A stretch of DNA of 64,000 nt from Dactylellina haptotyla (lineage: Eukaryota > Ascomycota > Orbiliomycetes > Orbiliales > Orbiliaceae), in contig CM062384.1 of the NCBI GenBank assembly GCA_031310005.1, positions 1,674,001 through 1,738,000 of the forward strand, written 5' to 3'. This document shows, one piece after another, positions 12,418-23,643 of the stretch (its first letter is position 1; the number at the start of each line of letters is the position of its first letter). The translations under genes and the position numbers were made by a program. The notes below the pieces were generated by a model. The model worked only from the letters and a program-made list of their open reading frames with translations, made no database searches and was not told where the DNA came from.

Positions 12418-14949
12418 TTAGTTGTTGTGCATGTTCCAAGTCGGTTTCAGGTTCGAAGTAATATTCTCCGTCGTCGGCACGACGTCTTGTGGAAGGCGGC
12501 TGACACGGTAGGCTCCTGTTCTGCTATTATACGCAGCGGAGAGACCAGTTCGATTGCTTCTGATACTGCCTGTATCGCTAAAGTTATCGGTTTCGTTTTT
12601 GAATTTCCGAGGCGGGGCGAAGTCAAGACCCGTAAAAGTACTAGACTTACGCAATTGATGGCTATATTTAAGGGGCAAAGATAGCCATAAATTAGACGAT
12701 TGCTATTATATTATTTACTACTCAAAGCGATCAGATAAAAACTTACGGGTTTGGCAGTGCGCTAAGATCCTCAAAAGCGGATGCGAGGGGTGTGTGAGCT
12801 CTGACAGTTGGTGAATATGATCGCATTCCGCCCCTGACACTGCCGACCTCGGATTCCGTGCCGGCACGGTACTCTTTTGAGCGAGGCGCTGGAGCGAAAC
12901 CGATTGGGGATGCGAAAGCATCTTCCTTCAGCAAATGAGGGGTAGGGAGGATCAAAAGTGGCTCTTCTGGGAGGGCGTTCTTTCGTAAACTGGATGGGGC
13001 TCGAATTCCTCGAGAGGGTGGGCCGTTGTACCGATTGCTTTGAGACGAGTATGATCGTGGAGGTGGTGGTCCCCGGTTGCTACTACTAGATCCAGGACGT
13101 GGAGCCTTGTTGAAATTGCGCGGAGGCGCGCGAGGCGGAGGGGTCATTGCCCGGCGGGCAGGCGGCTCCGCGAATGGCCTTGGATGCTCCGTATAAGTGT
13201 CGTCGTAATACTGGTCTTCATAACCTGGGCCCGTGTTATCTTGATAGTAGTCCCCGTATTCCTGATTGTAACCTTGAGAATAATCCTGTTCGTAGTATCC
13301 CTGGTTATCATAATCGATATGCGAGTTTACGGGATATTCGCTATAACCATCTCCGCTATAACCAGCCCGATCGGTTGCCTCAGGAGCTTGTGCGTAATAG
13401 TCCAACCCCCCCTGGTTTGTATCATCGAAATATTCTTTATAAAATGAACGAATCCGCATCGCTCGTTCCTCTGCATCTTCACCTGGCTCTGCAGCAGGTG
13501 GCAGCGGACGGAATCCATAAGAAAGGCGTCGGGGTTCCAATCGATCACCATAATTGACTTCAAGGCCACCCATTGTACTGGATCTAACTTGATGTCTCAC
13601 GGGTATCGGCTGTTCTTCCGGTTCTACAACTTGGGGGAGATATGCATCATCACTATGAGGTACCACAACCCTGCCTTGAGATGTATTACCGAGCTCGTTG
13701 TTCCTAGTCATTCCAGTACCAAAATCTAAACCGTCGAAGGCTCCGGATGTCTCTTGGTTAAGTTTGAGTTGAGGGGGCTGGTGAGGATGCGAGGCTTGAA
13801 ATTCATTTGTGGTAGGAATCTTTGGATGAGAATCAGGTAACTCCACTGACGAGATTTGGTTTTCGTTCTCTCTCTTATCGTTTTTTGAGCTGTCCAATTC
13901 GGCAGGGCCATTAAAGCCTATGTGAGGTAGCAAATGCAAATGACTTCTCCGAAGGTCACCACCATCCGCGTCAATATACGAATCTCTTTCGTCGGCATGA
14001 GAAGCGAATAAACCGGGGCCGTGTGAGGATGCGTTATTGCTCATTCCACGGGTAGTATCAAAAGCGGGTTCGGGCACCTGTAACTCAGGAAGCATCTTCT
14101 GATTCGAAGGTAACGAGGCCCCTCGTGCAGGAGGAGAAGAAGTAGCCATTTTCCCAGAATGCCCAAGAAGATCCGCGGTAAGGCTTTCGGTGCTGTCTTC
14201 ATGCTGTCGAATAGAAGCCGTGTATATCGAAGATTCGCGACCGAGACGGGAGGCACTTCGAGGATCTCGAGAATTTATCGATGGCGCCGCTGAACCGGAA
14301 CCATAAGGCATGCGGTTGATAGAGTTCGAGGGCTTGTATTTATCGTCATCGGCAATATAGACCCGGGACATCGAGTGGAGGCTTTCACGTGATCCACTCA
14401 ATTGTGGTGGAAGTAGGTAGGGGGCGGCGACATCCATATCCAAGGACAGCTGGTTCTTATGCCGGCCTGAGGTATTGATGGGTGGGCCATTTTTGCCTTT
14501 TTTCTTCTTCCCAGAAGAAGGATATTCCATACCGAAGTCCATACTTTTTGTTTTATCCATCCTATCTTCAGCCTTTAGTTTGCGAACATGTCGCCGATGA
14601 AGGACAATCAAAATGATGATAGCCGCAGCAATAGGAATACTGAACCGAACCCCCCACTCTCAAGAATCGCGTTAGAAATCGGCATCGGATCAAGAGAGAA
14701 AAGGTGGACTTACGCAGCGCCAAGAACGACAGGCAAGGTCATTGTAGATGAAGAAACGGGTTTCTCACAACGAGGCGAGGTATCATCAGGGGCGCAGCCG
14801 CTTTCATCGGTAGGTGAGGGTGTCGCTCGTGCTTGGACTACATTTCGAATGAGCAATGTCGGCGCCGGTTGCTCCGCGATGTTATTTGGAATCGCGGCAA
14901 CTGGTTCCCGCTCCAGCGCCCGTCTGTGCGGATGGTGTTGGTGTTTCAT
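12418..14949 (-). CDS. Conserved single-pass membrane protein with long disordered tail
   Basis: Three exons (14714-14949, 12747-14639, 12418-12661) join in frame to 790 residues. A short N-terminal part of about 69 residues precedes a membrane helix (MTLPVVLGAAIPIAAAIII). A basic juxtamembrane stretch HRRHVRKLKAED follows, then KSMDFGMEYPSSGKKKKG and a block near QLSLDMDVAAPYLLPP. The remaining cytoplasmic tail is low-complexity: Tyr/Gln/Gly-rich, then Pro/Arg-rich. The C-terminus (HQLRKSSTFTGLDFAPPRKF, then SNRTGLSAAYNSRTGAYRVS) looks conserved and is split from the main exon by an 85-nt intron. From memory, I recognise this block pattern as a widespread Pezizomycotina family without an assigned function. 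The start at 14949 is the longest in frame; a later Met at the helix is an alternative. Confidence 0.78.
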
Positions 14950-15743
14950 TGTCGAGCCGGCTTTGTACGAGAATTGAGGGATCCACGGTTTGGTAATTGG
15001 GTGGGTGAGTATCGTAGCCTTCCCTCCAACTTGTGTCGAAATACGGGAAGGTTCTATACTCTCGGTTATTCCTCCGGTGTTTATATATTCAATCCGCTTC
15101 CGTATTGAATATATGTGTTTTTGCTTTCCTTCTTGTCGGTTCCTCGAATATCAACTGGCAGGTGGTGGGCAGAAGGGTCGAGCAGAAGAACGGTAATGGA
15201 TTAGGGGGCGGCAAGGATTGTCGTTAAAAGGCAGATGCGAGTAGTAGCGTTATAAAGGAATGGAAATAGTTGGCAAAAACAGGAAGGGGAGAAAGAAAAA
15301 AGGCGGAACGATACAGCAAAGCGATGCCTAGCAAAGACGAAGAAAAGAGTGACTGTCGAATGGAGAGGTTGAGCAGATCGTGAACGAAAGGGAGGGCGGT
15401 TCCTTTTGTCTGCAGGCGTTTTGGGGACTGGCCTGTGTCTTGCCCTCAGCGAGCCATGTCCAGAAAATGCTTGGTGCTCTTGTCTGTGCAGGGAAAAAGG
15501 AAGGAAAGAATTGGTTAGGGGGGAAGGGGGTCGGTCAGCCAGCCAGCAGGGAGGAAGACGAGGAAGGGGGGGTGAGGCTTGGGCGTGAGGAGAGGATAAG
15601 AGGGAGAGGAAAATGAGACGGCAATAATAACGCCCGTTCCCTCGCGATGCCACAATGGACAACCACAAACATGCAACCAACAGCATGGCCAACACCCAAT
15701 ACGTACACGCCTCAATCAATCAATCAAGGGGAGAGCAAAATAA

Positions 15744-15744
<1 letters not shown>

Positions 15745-15774
<30 letters not shown>

Positions 15775-15775
15775 G
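15745..15775. repeat. (GA)n microsatellite
   Basis: An almost uninterrupted GA dinucleotide run on the plus strand between the divergent genes. Confidence 0.8.
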
Positions 15776-17044
15776 GAGTACGCATACCCCAGCTCGGTTC
15801 TCCTGTTGAAGCTGTCGCAGCCCCGGCGTGTCATGGCATCCATCCGCCCATTCATTCACTATTGGTATATTGCATCTCCCGTCGCACAACAGCAATTAGT
15901 TGTTGGAGGTGAGAAACTCGAGGCTAATTGATTTGATAGATTGAACGAGCTAGTGGAAACAGGGAGCGAGCCGGGGTGGGAAATGGTGGTGGAAAAGGGG
16001 GCCTTGAGACGGCTCGGAACCAATGGTAGGCCCAGTCTTCGAGACATCCCCAGTCGCCGTACCTTGCATCCTGCTCTTGAAGGCTAGCTTCGACCCCCAA
16101 CTCAATCGCTCCGTCCAATTTCGTTTCATCGAAACCTGCAAGCCCACCGGCCAGGCATCGGTTTCTTCTGCATCGCGCACCCCACCGACCGCCCTCTACG
16201 ACACCAAGCAGAATGTTCGGATGCAGGTCATCATGCACATAGTATTGTTTCCTCTCCATCCGTTTCCCTTTTCCCTTCCAACCTTCCTTCCCTTTCCTTT
16301 CCCCGTCGGTCTGAACGAACATGGTATTCCCGTGTTGTCAGACTCGAGACGTCGCGTTGCGTCTCGACGGTGCACCACACGCTCTCACCACAGCTTGCCA
16401 TTGCGCACATGCCCCCACCGAAAACTATTCACGGATGTGATTGCAAAAGGGATGGAATTTCAAGGGATTCCTGGTGCGATGCAATTTCATCAAGGGTGCT
16501 AAGAACTCGTGAACCTCTCTGCTCCACCACCTGCCCGCCATTTCTCAACCTTCCCGGGTGACCGCCAAGCTCTCGCCCTTCTAGAAGGAAGCTTTTGTTG
16601 GCAGGCTGTGCGGCAACATGCAATCTATCGGGCTGCCACAAAGAAAGGCGCCTGCTCACTCTTGGTCATTTATCCGTCGCATCTCCCAACAAGTAGTCAA
16701 AATGATAGCGTTGCTATAAACGCAAGAACTATATGACGTCGCGGAATAGTAAATGAGGATGCGGATGCGGAATTGGCATGTTGAATCCAAATATACTAAA
16801 TTTTCAAACCGCAACATGCAGCACATGTGCAGCGGACTGACTGTAAAGAGCTACACACCTCCCAGCCGAGCTAGCTGCGTCGTAGTGGAAATCGTATCTA
16901 ACGGCCTCCGTCCACGATACTTGAATATAACACTGCCTATTTATTATTTATGAGTACTTGCCCAACCTAGTCATATATCTGTAAATTCGCAAGCGCCGCC
17001 GCCGTAAAAGAGCACTTGCATTTCGCATCGGAGACAGCAGCTAG

Positions 17045-17079
17045 CCACGAACCAATTCGTGGTGCGAGATATCTCGCAC
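17045..17079. promoter_or_regulatory. Two adjoining perfect inverted repeats upstream of CRM1
   Basis: CCACGAA and TTCGTGG are separated by CCAA at 17045-17062. They abut an uninterrupted 18-base palindrome, GTGCGAGATATCTCGCAC, at 17062-17079. Such dyads suit dimeric DNA-binding proteins. They lie about 715-750 bp upstream of the CRM1 start. Function is inference. Confidence 0.5.
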
Positions 17080-17353
17080 TCGTACATGCAATAGATTGGT
17101 CGAATGCGCAAGAGAAACTAACTTCCATGTAATCCAATTCGGAGATTGATCGATTGCCAGTCCTTCAAGCTTGTACAATATGCTCGGTCAGCCACCGCGA
17201 GGGCGTTGCTAGCGGCAGGCCAGGTCTACGGACTCCACCACCTGATTTACGCCGACACCGACCACAACGAGGGTATTATCGTTCCGCAAGTCGTCCTTGC
17301 TGCGAAACGTACATTTAGTATGGTGTTTTATTATCAGCTATCTCGTCCTGTTA

Positions 17354-17371
17354 ATTGCGCGCACGCGCAAT
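17354..17371. promoter_or_regulatory. GC-rich inverted repeat upstream of CRM1
   Basis: ATTGCGCG and CGCGCAAT flank a CA spacer at 17354-17371, about 420 bp before the CRM1 start. It is the third palindrome in this upstream region. Confidence 0.45.
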
Positions 17372-17792
17372 AACGCCGCCCACTTAGTCAGCTAGTTCGC
17401 GCAGCCAGTAGCTCCTCTCACTTGCTTTCGGTCAAGCGCAAAGTTGTTACTTGCCTTACCCCGCTACTACCACCACCACACGAAAACCTCCACTGCCCAA
17501 ACCCTCCTCTTCTATCTGCAAACCTACGACAATTTTTGGTCATCTCGAAAGTTTCCCCTCCCTTTCAAGCGTCTACTACTTGCTCCCCAACCTTTAATAA
17601 ACTCTCTCCTAGCTTGCTAGTCCTCTTGTCGCCCCGATATTCCCTTCTACCTCTCGATATCAACTTCCGTCCCTTCAACCAGCCCTCAAGGCCTGCAGCA
17701 AGGAGGGGGAAAACCCAGAAGATAAAGAAAGAAGACGAAAAGTAGAAAAAAAACCCCCCCAAAAAAAAACCTGAAAACGGTTACGACCATCG

Positions 17793-20700
17793 ATGGCTTC
17801 AATCGAGGAGCTGGACGTTCAGGTCCGAAATTTTTACGAGGGCCAAGGTGCTACTGTATGATCTCTCCAATGCCCCCCAGCAGAAAGAAGGCAAAAATTA
17901 GTATCATCCTCGGGCAACTGCTAATCACGTTCCTTTCTGCTTGGTATAATCGACAGCGCGATGCGGCCCAGCGAAACATGAACCAGGTATGCTTAACAAA
18001 TATCCGATGCGCCAAAAACCATGCTTTCTCGTGATTTCACCCTCATCACCATTTGTCTTCGAGATTAGCTAATTTGTCGCGTGTTTAGTTCCGGGAGAAT
18101 CCCGATTCGTGGTCGATGGTGGACAAAATTCTGGAGTCCTCGTCGTATCCTCAAACGAAATGTACGATCACCATGGCCACACGCCCTCATACATGCATCT
18201 CAGTGCTCTTTTGCATTAGGCTTCTTCTTCTAACACAGAACACGTAGATCTCGGGTTGCAGGTTCTTGACAACGTTATCCAAACCAGATGGAAAATATTA
18301 CCAAAGGATCAATGCCAAGGTAGTTACATTATCCATCGCCGTTGCATCTACTTCGTGCGCTGACCTTCCATTCTAATCCAGGTATTCGAAACTTTGTCGT
18401 AAACTTCATCATCCAGAGCTCTTCCTCGGAGGAACTGTTAAGAACAAACAAAACCCTGATTAACAAGCTTAACCTTGTCCTTGTTAACATCCTCAAGCAA
18501 GAATGGCCGCACAACTGGCCTTCATTCATTCCTGAAATTGTTCAATCTTGTAGAACCAATCTCTCCATCTGCGAAAACAATATGGCAATCCTACGGTTGC
18601 TTTCGGAAGAAGTTTTCGACTACTCGGCGGAGCAAATGACCCAGGCCAAAACCAAGAATCTGAAATCGACGATGTGTAATGAGTTCTCGGCAATTTTTAC
18701 ACTTTGCCAGGAAGTTCTCGCTGGTGCCACCTCTGAATCGCTATTGTTAGCGACGCTAGAGACCTTGCTCAAGTTCCTCAATTGGATCCCGCTCGGGTAT
18801 ATCTTCGAGACGCCGATTATCGAGACCCTACGAACACGCTTTTTGCCTATTCCAGTATTCCGCAATGTAACCTTGAAGTGCTTAACAGAAATCGGTGGTC
18901 TCCAAATCAGCGGCCAAATCCATTACGAAGAAAAGCTTGTCAGCATGTTCACAAACGTCATGACTACCATTGCTGAAATCATCCCAATATCTACCAACCT
19001 GCGCTCAATATATCCTGACAGTCCTCCCAGAGACCAAGAATTCATACAGAATCTTGCGATTTTTCTCTGTAATTTCTTTACACCACATGTCAAGGTGCGT
19101 GTGGTTCTGACAATTGCATACAATATCTAGCAGCTAACGTTATAATTAGTTAATCGAAAAACTCCCAAACAAGGAATACTTAGTGCATTCTCATCTCTAT
19201 CTCATACGTATCAGTCAAATCAATGACAGGGAGATTTTTAAGATTTGCTTAGAGTACTGGACAAAACTCGTCGCAGAACTGTATGAGGAAATGCAGCAGC
19301 TTCCCATGGCTGATCTCAACCCACTGCTAAGTGGAGGAGCGCCATCCCCAAACCTCCTCAACAATTATCCCTTACGAAAACATATGTATACGGAAGTTCT
19401 ATCCAATCTGCGGCTTGTTATGATCGAAGGAATGGTTCGACCTGAAGAAGTATAATTTCCTCCTCAAAACCATATTTTTTTTTCGGGTGTGCTTACCACG
19501 GTATAGGTTCTCATTGTGGAAAACGATGAAGGTGAAATCGTACGCGAATTCGTCAAGGAAGGCGATACTATCCAACTGTATAAGACGACTCGAGAATGCC
19601 TTGTCTATCTTACCCATCTCGATGTAGTAGATACTGAAACTATCATGTCGGAAAAGCTCGCGCGACAAGTCGACGGTAGCGAATGGTCATGGGCTAATTG
19701 CAACACACTCTGCTGGGCTATTGGCTCAATCTCGGGCGCGATGAACGAAGAAACCGAAAAGAGATTCTTAGTAACCGTCATTAAGGATCTATTGGGCCTC
19801 ACCGAAATGAAGCGAGGGAAAGATAATAAAGCTGTTGTCGCCTCCAATATCATGTATATTGTTGGGCAGTATCCCCGATTCCTCAAAGCTCATTGGAAAT
19901 TTCTCAAAACCGTTGTTAACAAGCTCTTCGAATTTATGCATGAGACCCACGAAGGTGAGAACCCCCATTTCCTTCCCTTGAATCTCGAAAACAACAAAAA
20001 GGCTCTTGAATTCTTTGTCTCATACAATCATTCTCGCTATTCCAGGTGTCCAGGACATGGCTTGTGATACATTTATAAAAATCGCCAACAAATGTAAAAG
20101 GCACTTTGTAGCTTTGCAACCAGGCGAAACAGAGCCATTTATTGAAGAGATTGTTCGCAATATGTCCCGAATCACGAACGATCTCGCACCCCAACAGGTC
20201 CATACATTTTATGAAGCATGCGGATATATGATTAGTACTCAAGGCCAAAGCAATGCTCAAAAGAGGCTCCTCCAAGATCTAATGGCGTTTCCAAACCAAG
20301 CTGTGAGTTCTATTCTGTTCGCCTAGATTGGATTTTCAGTTGACGATCCTAGTGGGATCAAATTATTGCACAGGCGAACATCAACCCCCAAATCTTGGAA
20401 GATCAGAACACAGTTAAAATCATTGGCAATGTTATGAAAACCAATGTATCAGCATGTAGTTCCGTGGGGCCTTACTTTTACCCACAACTCGGGCGCATCT
20501 ACATGGATATGCTATCGATGTATAGAGCTGTTAGTGGGATGATATCGGCAGCTGTAGCCCAAGATGGTATATCCCCATCCTACGAAACTCGTGGTATGAA
20601 ATAGTTGAAGACTGATAGCGATGTGTCCTAGGACCCATTGCCACTAAGATGCCACGTGTGAGAGGGTTGAGGACGGTAAAAAAGGAAATCCTCAAATTGG

Positions 20701-21900
20701 TTGACACTTATGTCCAGAAGGCAGAAGACTTAGCGGCTGTCAACACCGATATTGTACCCCCACTGTTAGACGCCATTCTTGGCGACTACGCGGGCAGCGT
20801 ACCAGATGCACGGGATCCCGAAGTGCTAAACGTAATATCCACGATCATATCGAAACTACGAGTAAGTTGTAAACTCTTGAATATACAAGAACTCGAAACT
20901 AAATTCATGAAATGTAGACCAAGATGGAGGACAAAATCCCACATGTGATGGAAAATGTCTTCGAATGCACGCTTGAGATGATTAATAAGGACTTCTCCGA
21001 ATACCCAGAGCACCGAGTTGAATTCTTTAAGCTACTCCGAGCCATCAACTTGAATTGTTTCGCAGGTATGCAATCTACCTAGCTCCCAATCGATCCATTA
21101 ATAACTTTGAATTCTTTGATTGTATAGCTCTTTTGAAGCTCGATACTCGCCAGTTCAAATATATTATTGATGCATGCTTGTGGGCCGCTAAACACGACAA
21201 TAGAGAGGTCGAAGCCGCAGGTCTCAACATGTGCATAGAACTGGTGCACAACGTCAATGAAACTGATCCCGCTACCGCAACCATGTTCTTCCAGCAATTT
21301 TTTATTCCAATACTCCAAGATATATTCTTTGTGCTTACTGATACAGACCACAAGGCTGGTACGTCTCTCTCCCCGCATTAATTCGTATTTGAACCTACAA
21401 AAATGCTTATTAAATAATTAGGTTTCAAACTTCAAACTACATTGCTTGCTCGAATGTTTGCTATTGCCCAGTCTGACAAGATTCAGGCTCCTCTTTACAC
21501 CGACGGCCAGGCTGCCCCTGGAACCTCGAACCCAGATTTCTTGAGCGACTTTGTCAGCAATCTTTTGATCAATGCCTTCAACCACCTCAAACCGTAAGCT
21601 CCCAAGTCATCAAGAGTGGGGTTTATGATAGACTAACTTCTGGGAAATATAATCGCTAGTGTCCAAATTCAAAATTTTGTAAAGGGGCTCTTCCAGTACA
21701 CTGGAGATTTAACTAAATTCAAGAACAACGTGAGGGATTTCTTAATTCAGCTCAAAGAGTTCTCCGGTGACAATACGGAGTTATACTTGGAAGATCGGGA
21801 AAACGAAGCTGAGGAGGCCCGTAAGGCTGAAAGGGAGAAGTACTCAAAAGTTGGGGGCCTTCTGAGACCAAGCGAGCTTGACGATAATGACGACATGTGA
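17793..21900 (+). CDS. CRM1: Exportin-1 (CRM1)
   Basis: CRM1 is the nuclear export receptor that binds leucine-rich export signals together with Ran-GTP. Fourteen exons (17793-17855, 17957-17986, 18089-18161, 18248-18319, 18382-19094, 19150-19449, 19507-19954, 20046-20302, 20374-20566, 20632-20861, 20918-21065, 21128-21358, 21422-21593, 21660-21900) join in frame to 1,056 residues, the family's usual length. The importin-beta N-terminal region contains [20 protein letters not shown]. The export-signal groove region contains [40 protein letters not shown] and [14 protein letters not shown]. The C-terminus is acidic ([10 protein letters not shown]). The residue equivalent to the leptomycin-reactive Cys528 of human CRM1 is Thr (about residue 516, codon 19801-19803), which predicts natural leptomycin B insensitivity. 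Four of the first exons are very short. Confidence 0.97.
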
Positions 21901-22455
21901 CTCATTGGTGTCGAAGGCGAAATGCGAGGCCCTCTACCCTATGGGAAGCAAATAAGCACAAACTTTGAACACGATGAAAGTGGCCAAGACTTGGCTGATG
22001 GATGGTGGTGGCTTTGAGACAGCATTCGATGAGCCAACGCTGACTCGGGAATCGAGCAGCTGGTCTTATCGACAAGTTGTTAGCTCTCAAAGTTCATTCT
22101 TCAATCTCCGATTCTTCCTCTCTTTAATTTTAATCATTTCTCACTTTCCTTTTCACTAAACTCTTTGGCATGATAGACTTGAGCCGGCAAACATGAAAAT
22201 GAAACCTTTTGTTGTTCTTCTTCTTGGTTCTCTACCAGTCCCTGGAACTACTTTAAATCGTTCAAATATCCGCCTATCTATATAGAATTACAAATTTTTA
22301 AGCCGAGAAGCCGAAAGACTTCTATTTGTTATCTTCCGTCGACGGCATTTTTTGTTGAAATGCTGTAGTTCAAACTTGACGCTTACTCAGCTTAGCGGGT
22401 CAAATAGAAGCCTCCGAAATATTGATGGAAATCATAACCTGTATGGGAGTAAAAT
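21901..22455. other. Convergent 3' spacer
   Basis: The 555 bp between two convergent genes are AT-rich with T-rich tracts. No gene is recognised. Confidence 0.5.
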
Positions 22456-23202
22456 TCATGCTCCCTTGTACTTGTACTTAAGTTTCTCGAGATCTCCCAA
22501 ATTCACACTGGCCATCGCGTTCCTTCCTACCACAACTGCTCCCCAGACAAAAAGAGGTAGGTACAAATAGTAATCGTGCGCTGTATGTCTATTGGTGAAT
22601 ACTGCGCCGACAGTAATGGCTGCAATGAGGATCGGATTGAGGATCGGAACCCACGCCTCAAGAGGAGAGAGATACTCAGGAGCAAGGGGATTCAAAGGGA
22701 TGCATCTAACTGTAAATCCTGTCATAGCAAGTGAGGATATCGCAAGAACATCCATACCATTCCCATTTCCTGAGAAAATCCGGGCCGTCAGGATGAGGGC
22801 GGGGATAGCGCAAAGACATGTAAATGCGAGCTATGGTAGTAGAAGGTACTTGCGAGTAAGCTTTCTTACAATCCCGATGTTACCAATAAACTATACCGTA
22901 AGAGCTCTCAAGAGCCAAGCTAATGGAAAGAAAGACTATAGATACGCATGTGGTATAGGGTAACAGACTATGAAGAAGGCATTTTTGCGGTCGTTCTCCT
23001 TTTGGAGTTCTTCAATCAGCTCCTCTTGTTCTTTATGGGTACCGTTTCGTTAGCGACTGGTTCTAGGGTGTCTTCCTGTATGTAGATATTGAAGTCTCTC
23101 TGGGTAGGATGATTCACCTTGCTCGTCTAGGGGTAAGTCGTTATCATCGGATTCATCATCGTTTGACGAAGTGGTATACGGTTTCCGGAGACGGCTTGTC
23201 AT
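22456..23202 (-). CDS. Conserved fungal multi-pass membrane protein, unknown function
   Basis: Exons 23118-23202, 22969-23024 and 22456-22830 join in frame to 171 residues. The N-terminus MTSRLRKPY is followed by an acidic stretch (SSNDDESDDNDLPLDEQ) and EELIEELQKENDRKN. Four hydrophobic segments follow: LAFTCLCAIPALILTARIF, ISSLAMTGFTVRCIPLNPLA, WVPILNPILIAAITVGAVF and YLYLPLFVWGAVVVGRN. The C-terminus LEKLKYKYKGA matches, from memory, a family found across filamentous ascomycetes whose members start MSSRIRKPY and end in a KGA-type tail. I know of no experimental role. An internal 39-base exon is possible in frame but would need a 33-nt intron, so I left it out. An upstream Met at 23277 is an alternative start. 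Confidence 0.75.
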
Positions 23203-23643
23203 TGTTGTCTGAATAATTTCACCAGTCGTATGTTTTGAGATCGATTCAAGACTTGCGAAAAATCCTGGTAACCCCAATATCCGAAGCCATCAGTTTTGCT
23301 AGTATATGTGGCTAGTTGCTTGTTGCAGAAAACGCAAATGGTGGGGGAAGCGAAGTAGAAAAAGAAAAAGAAAAAGAACGCCAATTGCAATCTCTCAACA
23401 TTGTTGATTGTAACATGCAGCCGAACATGCCTACCGCCAATACACCAGTATGCAGGCGGTGTCGATATTTTAACCAGACGGCATAGTATGTGTGCATACA
23501 TGTGTGTATATTTATTTGACAGGGTCGTCTGCTTGGCTGATTATCAAGACTACTATCTGTCCGGCCATCAACGGCCTAGCTCTATATAGCTAATATCAAA
23601 CCAGCATCCAAAAACCACTCATCATCAATAATGCATCGCGATC
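23203..23643. other. Divergent promoter region, membrane protein/RRN6
   Basis: The 441 bp lie between divergently transcribed genes. No further gene is recognised. Confidence 0.45.

Larger units (their letters stand above)
14950..17792. other. Long intergenic region between divergent genes
   Basis: The 2.8 kb separate a minus-strand gene from CRM1 on the plus strand. It is purine-rich on plus at 15240-15620 (pyrimidine-rich in the sense of the left gene) and pyrimidine-rich on plus at 17440-17700 (sense of CRM1). A (GA)n run sits at about 15745-15775 and three palindromes lie at 17045-17371. Open frames such as 16023-16502 are compositionally biased and match nothing I know. Confidence 0.5.

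Noticed and set aside
16023-16502. 159-codon plus-strand open frame between the divergent genes
   Set aside because: Pro/Phe/Leu-rich stretches come from simple pyrimidine repeats; no conserved block or intron support.
20063-20065. Cys in DMACDTF of CRM1 as the leptomycin target
   Set aside because: Counting along human CRM1 places Cys528 in the DLLGLCEQ block, which is Thr here; the DMAC cysteine is a different residue.
22897-22935. A 39-base internal exon in the 22.5-23.2 kb gene
   Set aside because: It would need a 33-nt intron, too short for typical fungi; skipping it keeps the frame and joins the helix directly.
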